Source: Methylobacterium sp. WL119 (GTDB lineage: Bacteria; Pseudomonadota; Alphaproteobacteria; Rhizobiales; Beijerinckiaceae). From it: 34,930 nt of DNA. The stretch's first letter is position 1. Every line of letters starts with the position of its first letter. Of the stretch, positions 1-8,435 are shown in pieces. Below the pieces are notes generated by a model. The model did no database searches. It was not told the DNA's origin and saw only the letters and a list, made by a program, of their open reading frames with translations. The translations under genes and the position numbers were made by a program. The stretch covers positions 1 through 34,930 of the forward strand of contig NZ_VRUU01000053.1 in the NCBI RefSeq assembly GCF_008039875.1. The letters are read 5' to 3'.

Positions 1-850
1 ACGGCACCAGGCGGTGGATCGCGAGGCCGCCGCGGGCCGGGCGGTCGCCCGCGGTGACGCCGGGGGCGGCCTCGTCGGTCTCCTCGCGCAGCCGGCTTGC
101 GCCGAGCGAGAGCACCAGGACGACCGGCCCTAGCATCAGCACCCGGACGAGCTTCACCAGGGTTCCGACCTGGACGCTGAGCGCCGCGACCGGCGCGGTG
201 GCGGCGAGGACCTGCGGCACGGCGTAGACGGTGAGGCCGGCAAGCACGCCGTACTGCATCGGCGACAGACCGAGCAGCGGCACCAGCAGCGGCAGGCCGA
301 GCACCACCAGTACACCCAGCACCGCGGTGAAGGCGATGGAGGCGGCGACGTCCTCGCCGTCGGCGCCGATCACCGGTGCCGTGGCCGCGATCGCCGAGTT
401 GCCGCAGATCGAGTTCCCACAGGCCACGAGGATCGCCATGCGCGGATGCAGCCCGAGCGCTCGGCCGATGCCGTAACTCGACAGGATCGCCACGACGACG
501 ACGCCCGCGATGCCGAAGAGCAGGCCCGGTCCGGCGGCGAGGATCGTCGCGATGCTGAGCGACGCGCCGAGTAGTACGACCGCGATCTCCAGCACGGTCT
601 TGGCCCCGAAGGCGATGCCGGGAAAGAAACGCTGCGACGGGGTCCAGGCGGTGCGGATCGCGCTCCCGAGCAGGATCGCGAGCACCAAGGCTTCGAGCCA
701 GGCACGACCGAACAGGTGCGCCTCGGCGGCTTCGAAGCCGACCGCTGCGGCGGTGACCGCCACGCAGAGGCCCAGTCCCGGAAGGATGGCTCTCGTTCCG
801 GCCAAGGCACGCGTCGAACGAGAGTGGGAGAAAAGTCTGGGCGCGGACAT
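1..850 (-). CDS. yeiH: YeiH-family putative sulfate exporter (UPF0324), C-terminus beyond window
   Basis: Polytopic inner-membrane protein of the YeiH/UPF0324 family, annotated in databases as putative sulfate exporters; the substrate is not firmly established. About 283 residues are visible and the C-terminus runs off the left edge. Translation shows a string of hydrophobic helices, for example the segments around LCVAVTAAAVGF, IAVVLLGASLSI and GIAGVVVVAIL, and the family-typical motif ACGNSICGNSAIAA, which makes the assignment firm. The ATG at 848-850 is chosen because GGAG (plus-strand ctcc 857-860) lies 7 bases upstream. The gene is preceded by a LysR-type inverted repeat (921-943), in keeping with the frequent pairing of this family with LysR regulators; no LysR gene is in the window. 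The neighbour phosphoglycerate mutase is on the same strand 147 bp upstream and is probably a separate unit. Confidence 0.88.
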   Translation of the reverse strand, partial: MSAPRLFSHSRSTRALAGTRAILPGLGLCVAVTAAAVGFEAAEAHLFGRAWLEALVLAILLGSAIRTAWTPSQRFFPGIAFGAKTVLEIAVVLLGASLSIATILAAGPGLLFGIAGVVVVAILSSYGIGRALGLHPRMAILVACGNSICGNSAIAATAPVIGADGEDVAASIAFTAVLGVLVVLGLPLLVPLLGLSPMQYGVLAGLTVYAVPQVLAATAPVAALSVQVGTLVKLVRVLMLGPVVLVLSLGASRLREETDEAAPGVTAGDRPARGGLAIHRLVP

Positions 851-920
851 GGATGGCTCCAATGTGATGCCGGAGGATCCCAGGTCCCGTTCATTCACTC
901 CAACGGAATGATTAGATGCT

Positions 921-943
921 TTTCATCACTGAAATCGATGAAA
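921..943. promoter_or_regulatory. LysR-type operator candidate upstream of yeiH
   Basis: Inverted repeat TTTCATC-N9-GATGAAA with perfect 7-base arms (921-927 and 937-943). It contains ATC-N9-GAT, the core seen in several LysR-regulator boxes of alphaproteobacteria. It lies 71-93 bases upstream of the yeiH start, a usual activator distance. The regulator itself is not in view, so binding is inferred. Confidence 0.45.
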
Positions 944-997
944 TGAGGACCCCCTCAGAGTTTGCGGAGACGCATTGTGGGGGGCCGACAGGCGGAT

Positions 998-1636
998 TCA
1001 CCCGTCGATCCAGCGGGCCGTGATCGTCGTGTCCGCAGCAAGATCATAGATCTTGACGGAGCCCGTCGCGAGTTCGAGGTGCTCGACCTCCGCGGGGCTC
1101 AGGTCTTCAAGCGCCATAACAAGCGCCCGCAGGCAATTGCCGTGGGCGACGACGAGCACGTCCCCGCACATGACCGCCGGCAGGATGGTTCGGAGGTAGC
1201 ATGGCACGATGCGGGCGACGGTATCGCGAAGGCTCTCACCGTTCGGCGGCGCCTCGGCGTAGGAGCGGCGCCAGGTCTCGATCCGCTCCGCCCCCCAGCG
1301 CGCATCGGCGGTGATCTTGTCGAGCCCGCTGAGGTCGCCGTAGTCTCGCTCGTCGAGCGCGGCGAAGCGTTGGGGGACCAATCCGGGTTGCCCGAGCGCA
1401 TCGAGAATAAGCCGGCCGCTCACGACGGCCCGCGTCAGCGTCGAGGTGAAGGCTGCGGAAAAGCGCCAGCTGCGCTCGGCCAAACGCCTCCCGGCTGCCT
1501 CGGCTTCCATCCGGCCCTGCTCGGTCAAGGGCGAGTCCAGCAATCCCGTGAACAGGCCGGATCGGTTGGCTACGCTCTGGCCATGCCGGACCAGCACGAG
1601 ACGTCGCGCAACCGGGGCTTTGTAATCGTGAATCAC
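998..1636 (-). CDS. gpmA: 2,3-bisphosphoglycerate-dependent phosphoglycerate mutase
   Basis: Interconverts 3- and 2-phosphoglycerate in glycolysis and gluconeogenesis in the cytosol. The histidine phosphatase signature LVLVRHGQS places the phospho-accepting histidine at residue 18. The acid/base region reads ALDERDYGDLSG (family: ALNERHYGxLxG), PPNGESL follows, and the second catalytic histidine is in VVAHGNCLRAL. Two deviations, N to D and H to D, in the NERHYG motif are worth noting, and a related histidine-phosphatase activity is possible. I chose the GTG at 1634-1636 because GGGAGA sits 5 bases upstream and the resulting 212 residues match the short alphaproteobacterial enzymes. An in-frame ATG at 1696 would add 20 residues not expected in the family and has poor ribosome-binding sequence. 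Confidence 0.86.
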   Translation of the reverse strand: MIHDYKAPVARRLVLVRHGQSVANRSGLFTGLLDSPLTEQGRMEAEAAGRRLAERSWRFSAAFTSTLTRAVVSGRLILDALGQPGLVPQRFAALDERDYGDLSGLDKITADARWGAERIETWRRSYAEAPPNGESLRDTVARIVPCYLRTILPAVMCGDVLVVAHGNCLRALVMALEDLSPAEVEHLELATGSVKIYDLAADTTITARWIDG

Positions 1637-1827
1637 GCTGTCTCCCGAGGCAGAGCACTTTCGTGCCGGTCGCATCGCCTCTGATGATGTCGGCATCCGA
1701 CTTCAACGAACTTCGAACATACGGTGGGTTGGACCGTCCATCCGAAGTCGGCGGGTCATCCTAGGTCCGCTTAAGAACGTCTTGCGACTGAAAGCAGCCA
1801 AGCTGCTTCCCACCCAACCCGGTCGTA

Positions 1828-1923
1828 GAGCGGACGCGCGGCCAGCTCCTGTTCCACCTCATCAGCAAGCTCTACGAGACCACCTCGATCGTGGTCACCA
1901 CCAACCTCGCCTTCGGGGAATGG
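1828..1923 (+). pseudogene. istB: IS21-type istB ATPase fragment
   Basis: In the frame starting at 1840, about 28 codons read GQLLFHLISKLYETTSIVV followed by TTNLAFGEW. This is the highly conserved region around sensor 1 of the IS21 transposition helper ATPase IstB. The expected continuation (PSVFGDAKMTTALLDR...) is absent and the frame closes at a TGA soon after 1953, so this is a remnant truncated at both ends, with no istA and no visible terminal repeats. It marks past insertion-sequence activity beside the metallophosphoesterase copy at 2113-2667. Confidence 0.75.
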
Positions 1924-2112
1924 ACCGGGTCGTCGATGTTTGCGAGGAGTTGGTGAGGTTCACGCTCCTGACCCGGGAGCGGGCCGAACATCTCGTCGAC
2001 CGGTACTCCGAGCGCAAGGAGCGCGAGCCCGAGCGCCTGAAGGCCGTGGCCGCCGACATCGGGTTCGTGAAGCGACCATCGTGCCCCGACCGGAGCGGGC
2101 ACCGACGCATCG

Positions 2113-2667
2113 TCAGCATGACGAGGCGATGGCAGGGGACGCCGCCATCCTCGCCATAATCTCCCCCAGCGTCACGGGACGCCATTCCCAGCAGTCGACG
2201 CCGACGTCAAGGCTCGTCCGGTTGGCCGGAATGCCACCGTGGGAGTGCCCGTAGACGTGGAGATCGCCGTGCCAGGCATTAGGCCACGTCACGTGCGCAT
2301 AGTGGCTGGCCCAAAGGGCGACGCGTTCGGGCATTCCCGGGTCCTGGACGTAGATCCTTTGGACGTCGACGATGGGGCTGGCCCATTCGAGACGCTCGCC
2401 GAGCCCGATGTCGTGGTTGCCCCGGATTAGGTGGATGCGGCCGTGCAGGCGCGCCTGTATGGAGGCGGCGTAACCCAGGCCGCACTTGTAGGCGAAGTCG
2501 CCAAGGTGCCAGACGATGTCGTCCGGTCGGACCGCCTTGTTCCAGGCGGCGACCAGGGCTTCGTCATGGGCCTCGATGGTCTCGAAGGGGCGCGGCCGAG
2601 GCATGCGTGGACTGAGCATGCTCTTGTGCCCGAAATGGGTGTCGGCGCAGAAAAGTGTCCTTGGCAA
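2113..2667 (-). CDS. Small metallophosphoesterase, copy 1
   Basis: Calcineurin-like metallophosphoesterase of 184 residues. Visible dimetal motifs: D9-x-H11 with H14 (ADTHFGH), GD at 56-57 (HLGDFAY), GNHD at 83-86 (RGNHD), H122 (SHYAH) and YGHSHG at 139-144. All ligands are present, so the enzyme should be active; the substrate (phosphodiester or phosphomonoester) cannot be told. The start is TTG at 2665-2667, because GGAGGC lies 4-5 bases upstream and the aligned position in copy 2 (27044-27598) is ATG. The first 174 residues differ from copy 2 at only about 12 positions, while the last 10 are unrelated. The Shine-Dalgarno sequence is the 3' arm of a perfect 7-bp hairpin (2672-2691), shared with copy 2. 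An IS21 remnant lies just downstream. Confidence 0.88.
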   Translation of the reverse strand: MPRTLFCADTHFGHKSMLSPRMPRPRPFETIEAHDEALVAAWNKAVRPDDIVWHLGDFAYKCGLGYAASIQARLHGRIHLIRGNHDIGLGERLEWASPIVDVQRIYVQDPGMPERVALWASHYAHVTWPNAWHGDLHVYGHSHGGIPANRTSLDVGVDCWEWRPVTLGEIMARMAASPAIASSC

Positions 2668-2671
2668 TATA

Positions 2672-2691
2672 GCCTCCGAAATGACGGAGGC
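2672..2691 (-). promoter_or_regulatory. Hairpin sequestering the ribosome binding site of metallophosphoesterase copy 1
   Basis: In mRNA sense GCCTCCG - TCATTT - CGGAGGC, a perfect 7-bp stem with a 6-base loop. The 3' arm contains the GGAGG Shine-Dalgarno and ends 4 bases before the TTG start. The same element with identical stem and loop precedes copy 2. It would have to open for initiation, so it may be a translational switch. Confidence 0.6.
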
Positions 2692-3064
2692 CTTCTCGCT
2701 TCGCGCGGCGCTCCGGGGTCAGGGTCGTGGGCGAAAGTCCCTGGCTTTCATCGGTCGAGCGCTCCTGATGTGACGTGTCGATCGCATCGCCCTCGTCTCT
2801 CCCGCAAGTGGAGGACGAACCGGATCCACTACGAAAGGCCGTCCGTTGCCGCCTTCGGCGCGAGAACTCCTCTCGTCCAGGCGGCTCCCATCACTGGCGG
2901 ACTTCGGACGCGGCGGCCTGCACGTGGTGCGGCCGGTCATGGTTAAGGAATCCTTGATTCCGGAAGTGGGCAAGGGGAAGCGCATCCCGCGTCCCGCTTC
3001 CCTCGGAGTCGAGATCGTCCGTGCCAACGAGCACGGCCAACCACTCTCGTCGACCGGCCGACAG
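2692..3064. other. Intergenic region; first ~150 bp homologous to the leader of metallophosphoesterase copy 2
   Basis: No convincing gene. From about 2700 to 2845 the sequence aligns at moderate identity with 27630-27775 upstream of the second metallophosphoesterase copy, for instance around the shared ctggctttcat/ctggttttcat and ggatccac blocks. The paralogy therefore includes the promoter/leader, which has diverged more than the coding sequence. Confidence 0.5.
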
Positions 3065-3439
3065 TCAGACAGCGTCCTGGATCGCGTCGACGACCTGGTC
3101 CGCACTGTAGGGCTTGGGCAAGAACAGACCGTGGTCTGGGATTTCCCCGTCGGAGAAGCGCTGGCGCCCTGACGTCACGACGAGGCGGATGTCTGGCCAG
3201 GCGTCGTGGACGCGTCCGGCCAGGGTCACCCCGCACATGGAGCCCGGCATGTCGACGTCGGTGAATAGCGCACCGATATCCGACCGCTCGTGGAGGATGA
3301 ACCACGCCTCGTCGGCATGGCGCGCCTCGACGATGGCAAAGCCCGCATCCTCCAACATCTCGACGGCGCAAAGGCGCACGAGGTCGTCGTCCTCGACGAC
3401 GAGGACGGCCGAGGCTTCCATGGAGCGCTTCGTCATCAT
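3065..3439 (-). CDS. Single-domain response regulator (receiver only)
   Basis: Receiver domain of about 124 residues with no output domain. Acidic pocket VVEDDD near the N-terminus, phospho-acceptor aspartate in LFTDVDMPG, and the conserved lysine in LFLPKPY. Such proteins act by binding partners or as phosphate sinks for hybrid or HWE kinases. The frame is open 70 codons further upstream, but the receiver begins at VLVVEDD, so the ATG at 3437-3439 (or the ATG at 3421) is the likely start; neither has a strong Shine-Dalgarno. It is transcribed divergently from another receiver gene at 3693, which suggests a shared control region and a link to the sensor kinases on the plus strand. Confidence 0.8.
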   Translation of the reverse strand: MMTKRSMEASAVLVVEDDDLVRLCAVEMLEDAGFAIVEARHADEAWFILHERSDIGALFTDVDMPGSMCGVTLAGRVHDAWPDIRLVVTSGRQRFSDGEIPDHGLFLPKPYSADQVVDAIQDAV

Positions 3440-3692
3440 GGGAACGCAACAAATGTTAAGTCGATAGGTTGCCGGCTTCGACCGCTTCGCCTGAAAGGTC
3501 CTGGCCGATGTGATCAGCGTTGGTGCAGGAAAACGACCTTTGTCATGGTCCGCGGTACCGTAGGGATGAACCCTGCCGATCCCCGCTCGTGATTTACGCA
3601 TCGGATCGAGGTTTTGGTCCACGCGATGGTGAGCAGACAACGCCAAATCAAACTTATGTTATGAGGCAACCTCTGCGGCGAAGCGGCCTTTG

Positions 3693-4109
3693 ATGTCGAT
3701 GACCCTGCCTGGCCTTTCCGCTGCCCCCTTCGCCCTTGTGGTCGACGACGATGCCCTCATCCTGATGGAAGCAGCCGACATCCTGAAGGATGCGGGCTTC
3801 GTGGTACTTGAGGCGATGAACGTGGCGCAGGCAATCAAGGTGCTCGACGAGCACCATGGCAAGGTGCATCTGCTGTTCACCGACGTGCAGATGCCCGGTC
3901 AGGGCGACGGTTTCGAACTGGCTCGCCGGACCGCCGAGTTGTGGCCGCACATCGCCATCGTCGTTGCGTCCGGCGATATACGGCCCGCACACGGTGACCT
4001 GCCGGATGGGGCAACGTTCATCCCAAAGCCCTTCAGTCCCTCGGTGGTCAGGCACCACATTCGCAAGACGATGCCCTCGGAGAAACACCCCGAGGCACTT
4101 AAGAAGTAG
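3693..4109 (+). CDS. Single-domain response regulator (receiver only)
   Basis: Receiver domain protein of 138 residues. VVDDDAL carries the acidic pair, LLFTDVQMPG the phospho-acceptor aspartate and FIPKPFS the conserved lysine; no DNA-binding domain follows. Start candidates are the ATGs at 3693 and 3699, with weak ribosome-binding sequence in either case. It lies 199 bp upstream of a large HWE kinase on the same strand and is a natural phosphotransfer partner for it. Such receiver/HWE pairs are common in Methylobacterium and rhizobia; the pairing here is inferred from position. Confidence 0.85.
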   Translation: MSMTLPGLSAAPFALVVDDDALILMEAADILKDAGFVVLEAMNVAQAIKVLDEHHGKVHLLFTDVQMPGQGDGFELARRTAELWPHIAIVVASGDIRPAHGDLPDGATFIPKPFSPSVVRHHIRKTMPSEKHPEALKK

Positions 4110-4308
4110 CAGTGGTCTTGGGCCAGCGCCGAGAACCACCACCTGCGGGGGGCAGCACTCTGGTTGCAACGCTACCGGACGATCCGGCCATCGTCGCCCG
4201 AAGTCGTTCTTAAACCTTGAAATACCATTGTACGGCGAGGCGTTTAACGGCAGACCGCATCTGTCTCGGCGTCCGGCCGAGAGCGCATCGGGAGTCGGTT
4301 GGAGGGCT

Positions 4309-7047
4309 ATGGCGGGAGGAAGCAAACACCTCGATGGACCCCGCCGGGACGAACTGGCGAGCTACGACATCCTCGACACGCCCGCCGAGTCCGAGTTCGA
4401 CGACATCGTGAAGGTCGCGTCGGATGTCTGCGGCATGCCGGTGTCGTTGATCTCACTCCTCGACGGCGACCGCCAATGGTTCAAGGCTGAGACCGGCTTC
4501 GGGCGGAGCGAAACGCCCTTGTCCCAGTCGATCTGCGCCTACGCCGTTCAGCAAGACGACGTCTTCGAGATCGAGGATCTGACCCAAGACGCACGTACCT
4601 CGGCCAATCCGCTGGTGACCGGCGGCCCCGGGGTACGCTTCTACGCGGGCGCCCCGCTGAGGACGCCCAATGGCGTCGCCCTAGGCGCGCTCTGCGTCCT
4701 CGACACCAAGCCGAACAAGCTCACGCCGGCGCAGGCGTTCGTGCTGCGGACGCTGGCGAACCAAGTCGTCACGACCCTGGAGCTACGCCGGTCGCTCCGG
4801 CTCCGTAAGGAGAGCGACCGCCGCAATAAGGCCATCCTGGAGAGCGCGGTCGACTACGCCATCGTCTCCCTGGACTTGGAGGGCATGGTGACCAGTTGGT
4901 CGCCCGGCGCGGAACGCATCCTTGGTTGGAACGAGGACGAGATGCGCGGGAAGCCGGCGCACGTGTTCTTCACCGAAGAGGATGTCGCCACCGGCATTCC
5001 CGAACAGGAGATGGCCTCGGCCCTGCTGCACGGTCGCGGGACCGACGAGCGTTGGCACCTCAGGAAGGACGGCAGCCTGTTCTGGGCCAACGGCGAGATG
5101 ATGCCGCTTCGAGACGAGGACGGTCGGCACGAGGGCTTCCTCAAGATCCTTCGCGACAGGACGACCCAACGGGACGCCGCCGCCAAGGAACAGGCGGACG
5201 CCGCATTCATGCGTGGCGTGCTGTCCTCGTCGGCCGACTGCATCAAGGTGCTCGATCCCGGCGCCAGGCTGACCTTCATGAACGAGGGCGGCCTCGCGGT
5301 CATGGAGGCCGACGACTTCAACCAGGTCAGGGGCTGCGATTGGACCGGGTTCTGGCACGGGCAGGCTAGGATCGATGCCCAGGCGGCGTTCTGGGCGGCG
5401 CTTTCCGGCGGCACCGGCCATTTCCAGGCGCCCGCCGACACCCTCAAGGGCACGCCGAAGTGGTGGGACGTGCAGGTTACACCGATCCGAGGCGCGGACG
5501 GTCAGCCCGAGCGGCTGCTGGTGGTCTCCCGCGACATCACCCGGCAACGGGCTTCCGAACAGCTGATCCTCGACAGCGAAAAGCGCTGGCGCGGCCTCTT
5601 CGAGGGCATGCACGAAGGGTTCTTCAGCGGTGAGATCATCCGCGACCATCAGGGCCGACCGTTCGATTACCGCTTCGTGGAGATCAACCCGGCCTTCGCC
5701 GCACAGTCCGGTCTACCCGTTGAGACCGTGGGCCGTACGGTTCGCGAGGTCATCCCAGGCATTCCCGACTGGGTGATCGAGACCTACGCACGTGTGGTGG
5801 ACACCGGTCTGTCCGAGATCTTCGACATCACGGTTCCCGAGCTTGGACGCGTGTTCGAAGTCCGGGCCTACCGCGAGACGGAACGACGTTTCGCCGCGAT
5901 GTTCATCGACGTCTCCGAGCGCAAACGAACCGACGCCAGGCGCGCGGCCCTCGCCGAGTTGGGGGACCGGCTGCGCAACACGAACGATCCGGCCGAGATC
6001 GCACGCATGGCGTCCGAGATCCTCGGTCGGACGCTGGGCCTGTCCCACGCCGGATACGGGGCGGTCGACCATGACGCGGAGACCATCCTCGTCGACCAGG
6101 GATGGTCGGCACCGGGTCTGCCGGGCATCGGCGGCGTGCATGGCTTCCGGGACTACGGCTCGTACATCGAGAGCCTGAAGAACGGCCATGTCGTCGTCAT
6201 CGACGATGTCGGCGGCGACCCCCGGACCGCCTCGGACGCCGGCGCCCTCGCGGCCATCCACGTGCGTTCCCTGCTCAACCTGCCGCTCATGGAACATGGG
6301 CGGTTCGTGGCCCTGCTCTATGCCCTCAAGGATGTTCCGTACGCCTGGACGCCGGAGGAGATCAGCTTCGCCAACAATATCGCCGACCGGACCCGTGCGG
6401 CCCTGGCGCGGATCGAGGCGGAGGAACGGCAGCGGACGCTGAACCTGGAACTCAGCCATCGCATGAAGAACATGCTGGCGATGGTCCAATCGATCGCGAC
6501 GCAGACCATGCGCACGGCGACCGACGTGGACGCGGCCAGGGAGGTCCTCGCCGGTCGGCTGATCGCCCTAAGCAAGTCCCACGATCTCCTGCTCGGGGGA
6601 GCGGTCGGGTCTGCCCCTATCGAGACCCTGATCGAGAGCGCCTTGCAGACGCACAGGGACAATCCGGGACGGTTCATCCTTGCAGGGCCTACCTTCACCG
6701 TCGGGTCGAAGGCCGCGATGTCGCTGTCCCTGATACTGCACGAACTCGCGACCAACGCGGCCAAGTACGGCGCCCTCTCGACGGCGAAAGGCAAGGTCGC
6801 GGTCGAGTGGACGCTGCGCGAGAACGGCGGCGAGCCGCACTGCGCCCTCCGATGGTCGGAGCAAGATGGTCCCGTCGTCACGGCGCCGACACGGACCGGC
6901 TTCGGCTCGCGGCTGATCGGGCGTGGACTTGCCGGCAACTTCGGCGGCGAGGTGGATCTCTCCTATCCGGCGACGGGCGTCGTGTGCACCATCGACGCTC
7001 CCCTCAGGGGCCTGCAGGCCGAGGATACGCCTGCCGCTGGCCACTAG
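4309..7047 (+). CDS. HWE-family sensor histidine kinase with GAF-PAS-PAS-PAS-GAF sensory array
   Basis: Soluble sensor kinase of 912 residues without transmembrane segments. An N-terminal GAF domain (about 25-160) begins with the usual LASYDILDTPAESEFDDIV. Three PAS domains follow (about 175-290, 300-420, 430-545), then a second GAF domain (about 555-705) and a C-terminal HWE kinase core. Core marks: phospho-accepting H717 in ELSHRMKNMLAMVQ, H811 in HELATNAAKYGALS, and the W849-x-E851 motif in LRWSEQDGP, the three features that define the HWE family, followed by RTGFGSRLI. The ATG at 4309 is preceded by GGAGGG with short spacing and matches the GAF start; the frame is open further upstream but that part overlaps the response regulator and looks non-coding. 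The signal is unknown; such GAF/PAS arrays often bind small ligands or chromophores, and the cysteines visible in GAF1 do not prove a bilin site. Confidence 0.9.
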   Translation: MAGGSKHLDGPRRDELASYDILDTPAESEFDDIVKVASDVCGMPVSLISLLDGDRQWFKAETGFGRSETPLSQSICAYAVQQDDVFEIEDLTQDARTSANPLVTGGPGVRFYAGAPLRTPNGVALGALCVLDTKPNKLTPAQAFVLRTLANQVVTTLELRRSLRLRKESDRRNKAILESAVDYAIVSLDLEGMVTSWSPGAERILGWNEDEMRGKPAHVFFTEEDVATGIPEQEMASALLHGRGTDERWHLRKDGSLFWANGEMMPLRDEDGRHEGFLKILRDRTTQRDAAAKEQADAAFMRGVLSSSADCIKVLDPGARLTFMNEGGLAVMEADDFNQVRGCDWTGFWHGQARIDAQAAFWAALSGGTGHFQAPADTLKGTPKWWDVQVTPIRGADGQPERLLVVSRDITRQRASEQLILDSEKRWRGLFEGMHEGFFSGEIIRDHQGRPFDYRFVEINPAFAAQSGLPVETVGRTVREVIPGIPDWVIETYARVVDTGLSEIFDITVPELGRVFEVRAYRETERRFAAMFIDVSERKRTDARRAALAELGDRLRNTNDPAEIARMASEILGRTLGLSHAGYGAVDHDAETILVDQGWSAPGLPGIGGVHGFRDYGSYIESLKNGHVVVIDDVGGDPRTASDAGALAAIHVRSLLNLPLMEHGRFVALLYALKDVPYAWTPEEISFANNIADRTRAALARIEAEERQRTLNLELSHRMKNMLAMVQSIATQTMRTATDVDAAREVLAGRLIALSKSHDLLLGGAVGSAPIETLIESALQTHRDNPGRFILAGPTFTVGSKAAMSLSLILHELATNAAKYGALSTAKGKVAVEWTLRENGGEPHCALRWSEQDGPVVTAPTRTGFGSRLIGRGLAGNFGGEVDLSYPATGVVCTIDAPLRGLQAEDTPAAGH

Positions 7048-7254
7048 CCGCCAGGATCATGCGCCGGGATCGCCCCCGTACCGGCCCTCGTTCCTCCGCG
7101 GTCCGCCACTCGATCATAGCGGGGATGCGCGTGGGTCGCGTCGGCGCTGGGAGCCGGCAATGCCTGCTTCGTGACCGGTGGATGCGGCCCGGCACGGCAA
7201 CGAACCTAGGCGGTTCACGTTGTCGACCACCCTGGATTGGAATGCCGCGCGCCG

Positions 7255-8430
7255 ATGTCGGAGACTGAAGGCCCCGCGTTCCTGATCCCCCTTGAAGATG
7301 CAAAGACGCCACCGGTACCCCGGGAGGAACTCGCCCGGCGCTACCTCGGTCGGTTGATCGCCCTGTTCCACCGCGAGAAGTCCGAGCCCTTCATCGCCGA
7401 CGACAAGCTGCACCGTGCGACGCTGAAGCGTCTCGACGAGGTCGTAGCTCCCCCCGCTTGCGGGCCGGTCCTCGCCGAGATCGGGGCCACCGTCGGCAGG
7501 TGGCTGGATCGCCAGCCCGGCGGGTCGCACATCCTGACCGTGGTGCTGCCGTCCTGCGAGGAGAACGCGGTCATCGAGACCTGGGCATCGGAGGCGGGGC
7601 ATCAGGTCCTTGCGCCGCCTTCGCGGCAATCGCTCGCCGCCGCCGAGAAACCCATCCTGCCGGACATGGCCGGTTCGGGCATCCTGGTTGTCCCCAGGCT
7701 GGAGGACTGGTTCCTGCGGCATCGGGATGGCCTTCGCGCCGTGCGCGCGCTCCTTGCGGCCATCGACGGACTCGACCGACCGGTTGTCGTCGGCTGCAAC
7801 GCCTGGGCCTGGGCATACCTCGCCAAGGCGACCGGCGCCGACGCCCTCCTGCCCGACGCCGTGACGATCAAGCCGTTCGACGCCGTCCGGCTGCATAGCT
7901 GGTTCGTTCAGCTCTCGACCTCCGAGGCCACCGGGGCGATGCGGTTCCGCCTGCCGGCCGATGGCAAGGACGTGCTCGCCGTCGACGAGGCGGGCGCGCC
8001 GCGAAACGACTACCTGCGCAAGCTGGCCGGGCGAAGCCTCGGCATACCCTGGGTCGCCTGGCACCTCTGGCGGCGTAGCCTTCGGACGGGCGACAACGCC
8101 GACATCGCCGACGACGCGAGGGCCGCGATCTCGGACGGCGAGGCCAGCGAGCAGACACTGTGGGTGGCCGCCCTCGACGAGTACCTGTTGCCGGGTTCGG
8201 ACGACGGGGCCGCCCTCCATGCCCTGCACGCTTTGCTGATCCACGGACCGCTGACCCGTGAGGAAATGCTCCTCGTCCTGCCGGGCGTCGGGGAACCGAA
8301 CGTCCTCCCCGTCCTGCTCAGGGCCGGGTTCCTGGAGCGCAAGGGCGACCGGTTCGGCTGCCGGGCGGCGGCCTACCCGGCGATCCGGGATGGCCTCGAA
8401 GCGGCGGGCTTTCCCGCGGGACGGGTTTGA
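7255..8430 (+). CDS. Unrecognised protein encoded upstream of two MscS channels
   Basis: A 391-residue soluble protein that I do not recognise. Three parts can be seen: an N-terminal helical region (1-80); a central alpha/beta part (85-240) with hydrophobic strands ILTVVLPS, GILVVPRL and RPVVVGCN spaced like those of a Rossmann or AAA-type core but with no Walker A glycine-rich loop; and a C-terminal part (about 310-390) that looks like a winged helix (LIHGPLTREEMLLVLPG ... LLRAGFLERKGDRF). It could be a degenerate ATPase or an adaptor; this is inference. Its stop codon TGA overlaps the region of the next start (TTG at 8427 or ATG at 8436), so it is translationally linked to the first MscS gene and probably works with the channels. 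The ATG at 7255 is preferred over an upstream in-frame TTG at 7237. Confidence 0.75.
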   Translation: MSETEGPAFLIPLEDAKTPPVPREELARRYLGRLIALFHREKSEPFIADDKLHRATLKRLDEVVAPPACGPVLAEIGATVGRWLDRQPGGSHILTVVLPSCEENAVIETWASEAGHQVLAPPSRQSLAAAEKPILPDMAGSGILVVPRLEDWFLRHRDGLRAVRALLAAIDGLDRPVVVGCNAWAWAYLAKATGADALLPDAVTIKPFDAVRLHSWFVQLSTSEATGAMRFRLPADGKDVLAVDEAGAPRNDYLRKLAGRSLGIPWVAWHLWRRSLRTGDNADIADDARAAISDGEASEQTLWVAALDEYLLPGSDDGAALHALHALLIHGPLTREEMLLVLPGVGEPNVLPVLLRAGFLERKGDRFGCRAAAYPAIRDGLEAAGFPAGRV

Positions 8431-8435
8431 ACGCC

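Noticed and set aside
1920..2159. Small plus-strand frame containing FTLLTRERAEHLVDRYSERKE
   Set aside because: It begins inside the IS21 remnant, lacks a usable ribosome-binding site, and its end overlaps the well-supported metallophosphoesterase on the other strand. The middle part looks protein-like and could be a fragment, but I do not recognise it.
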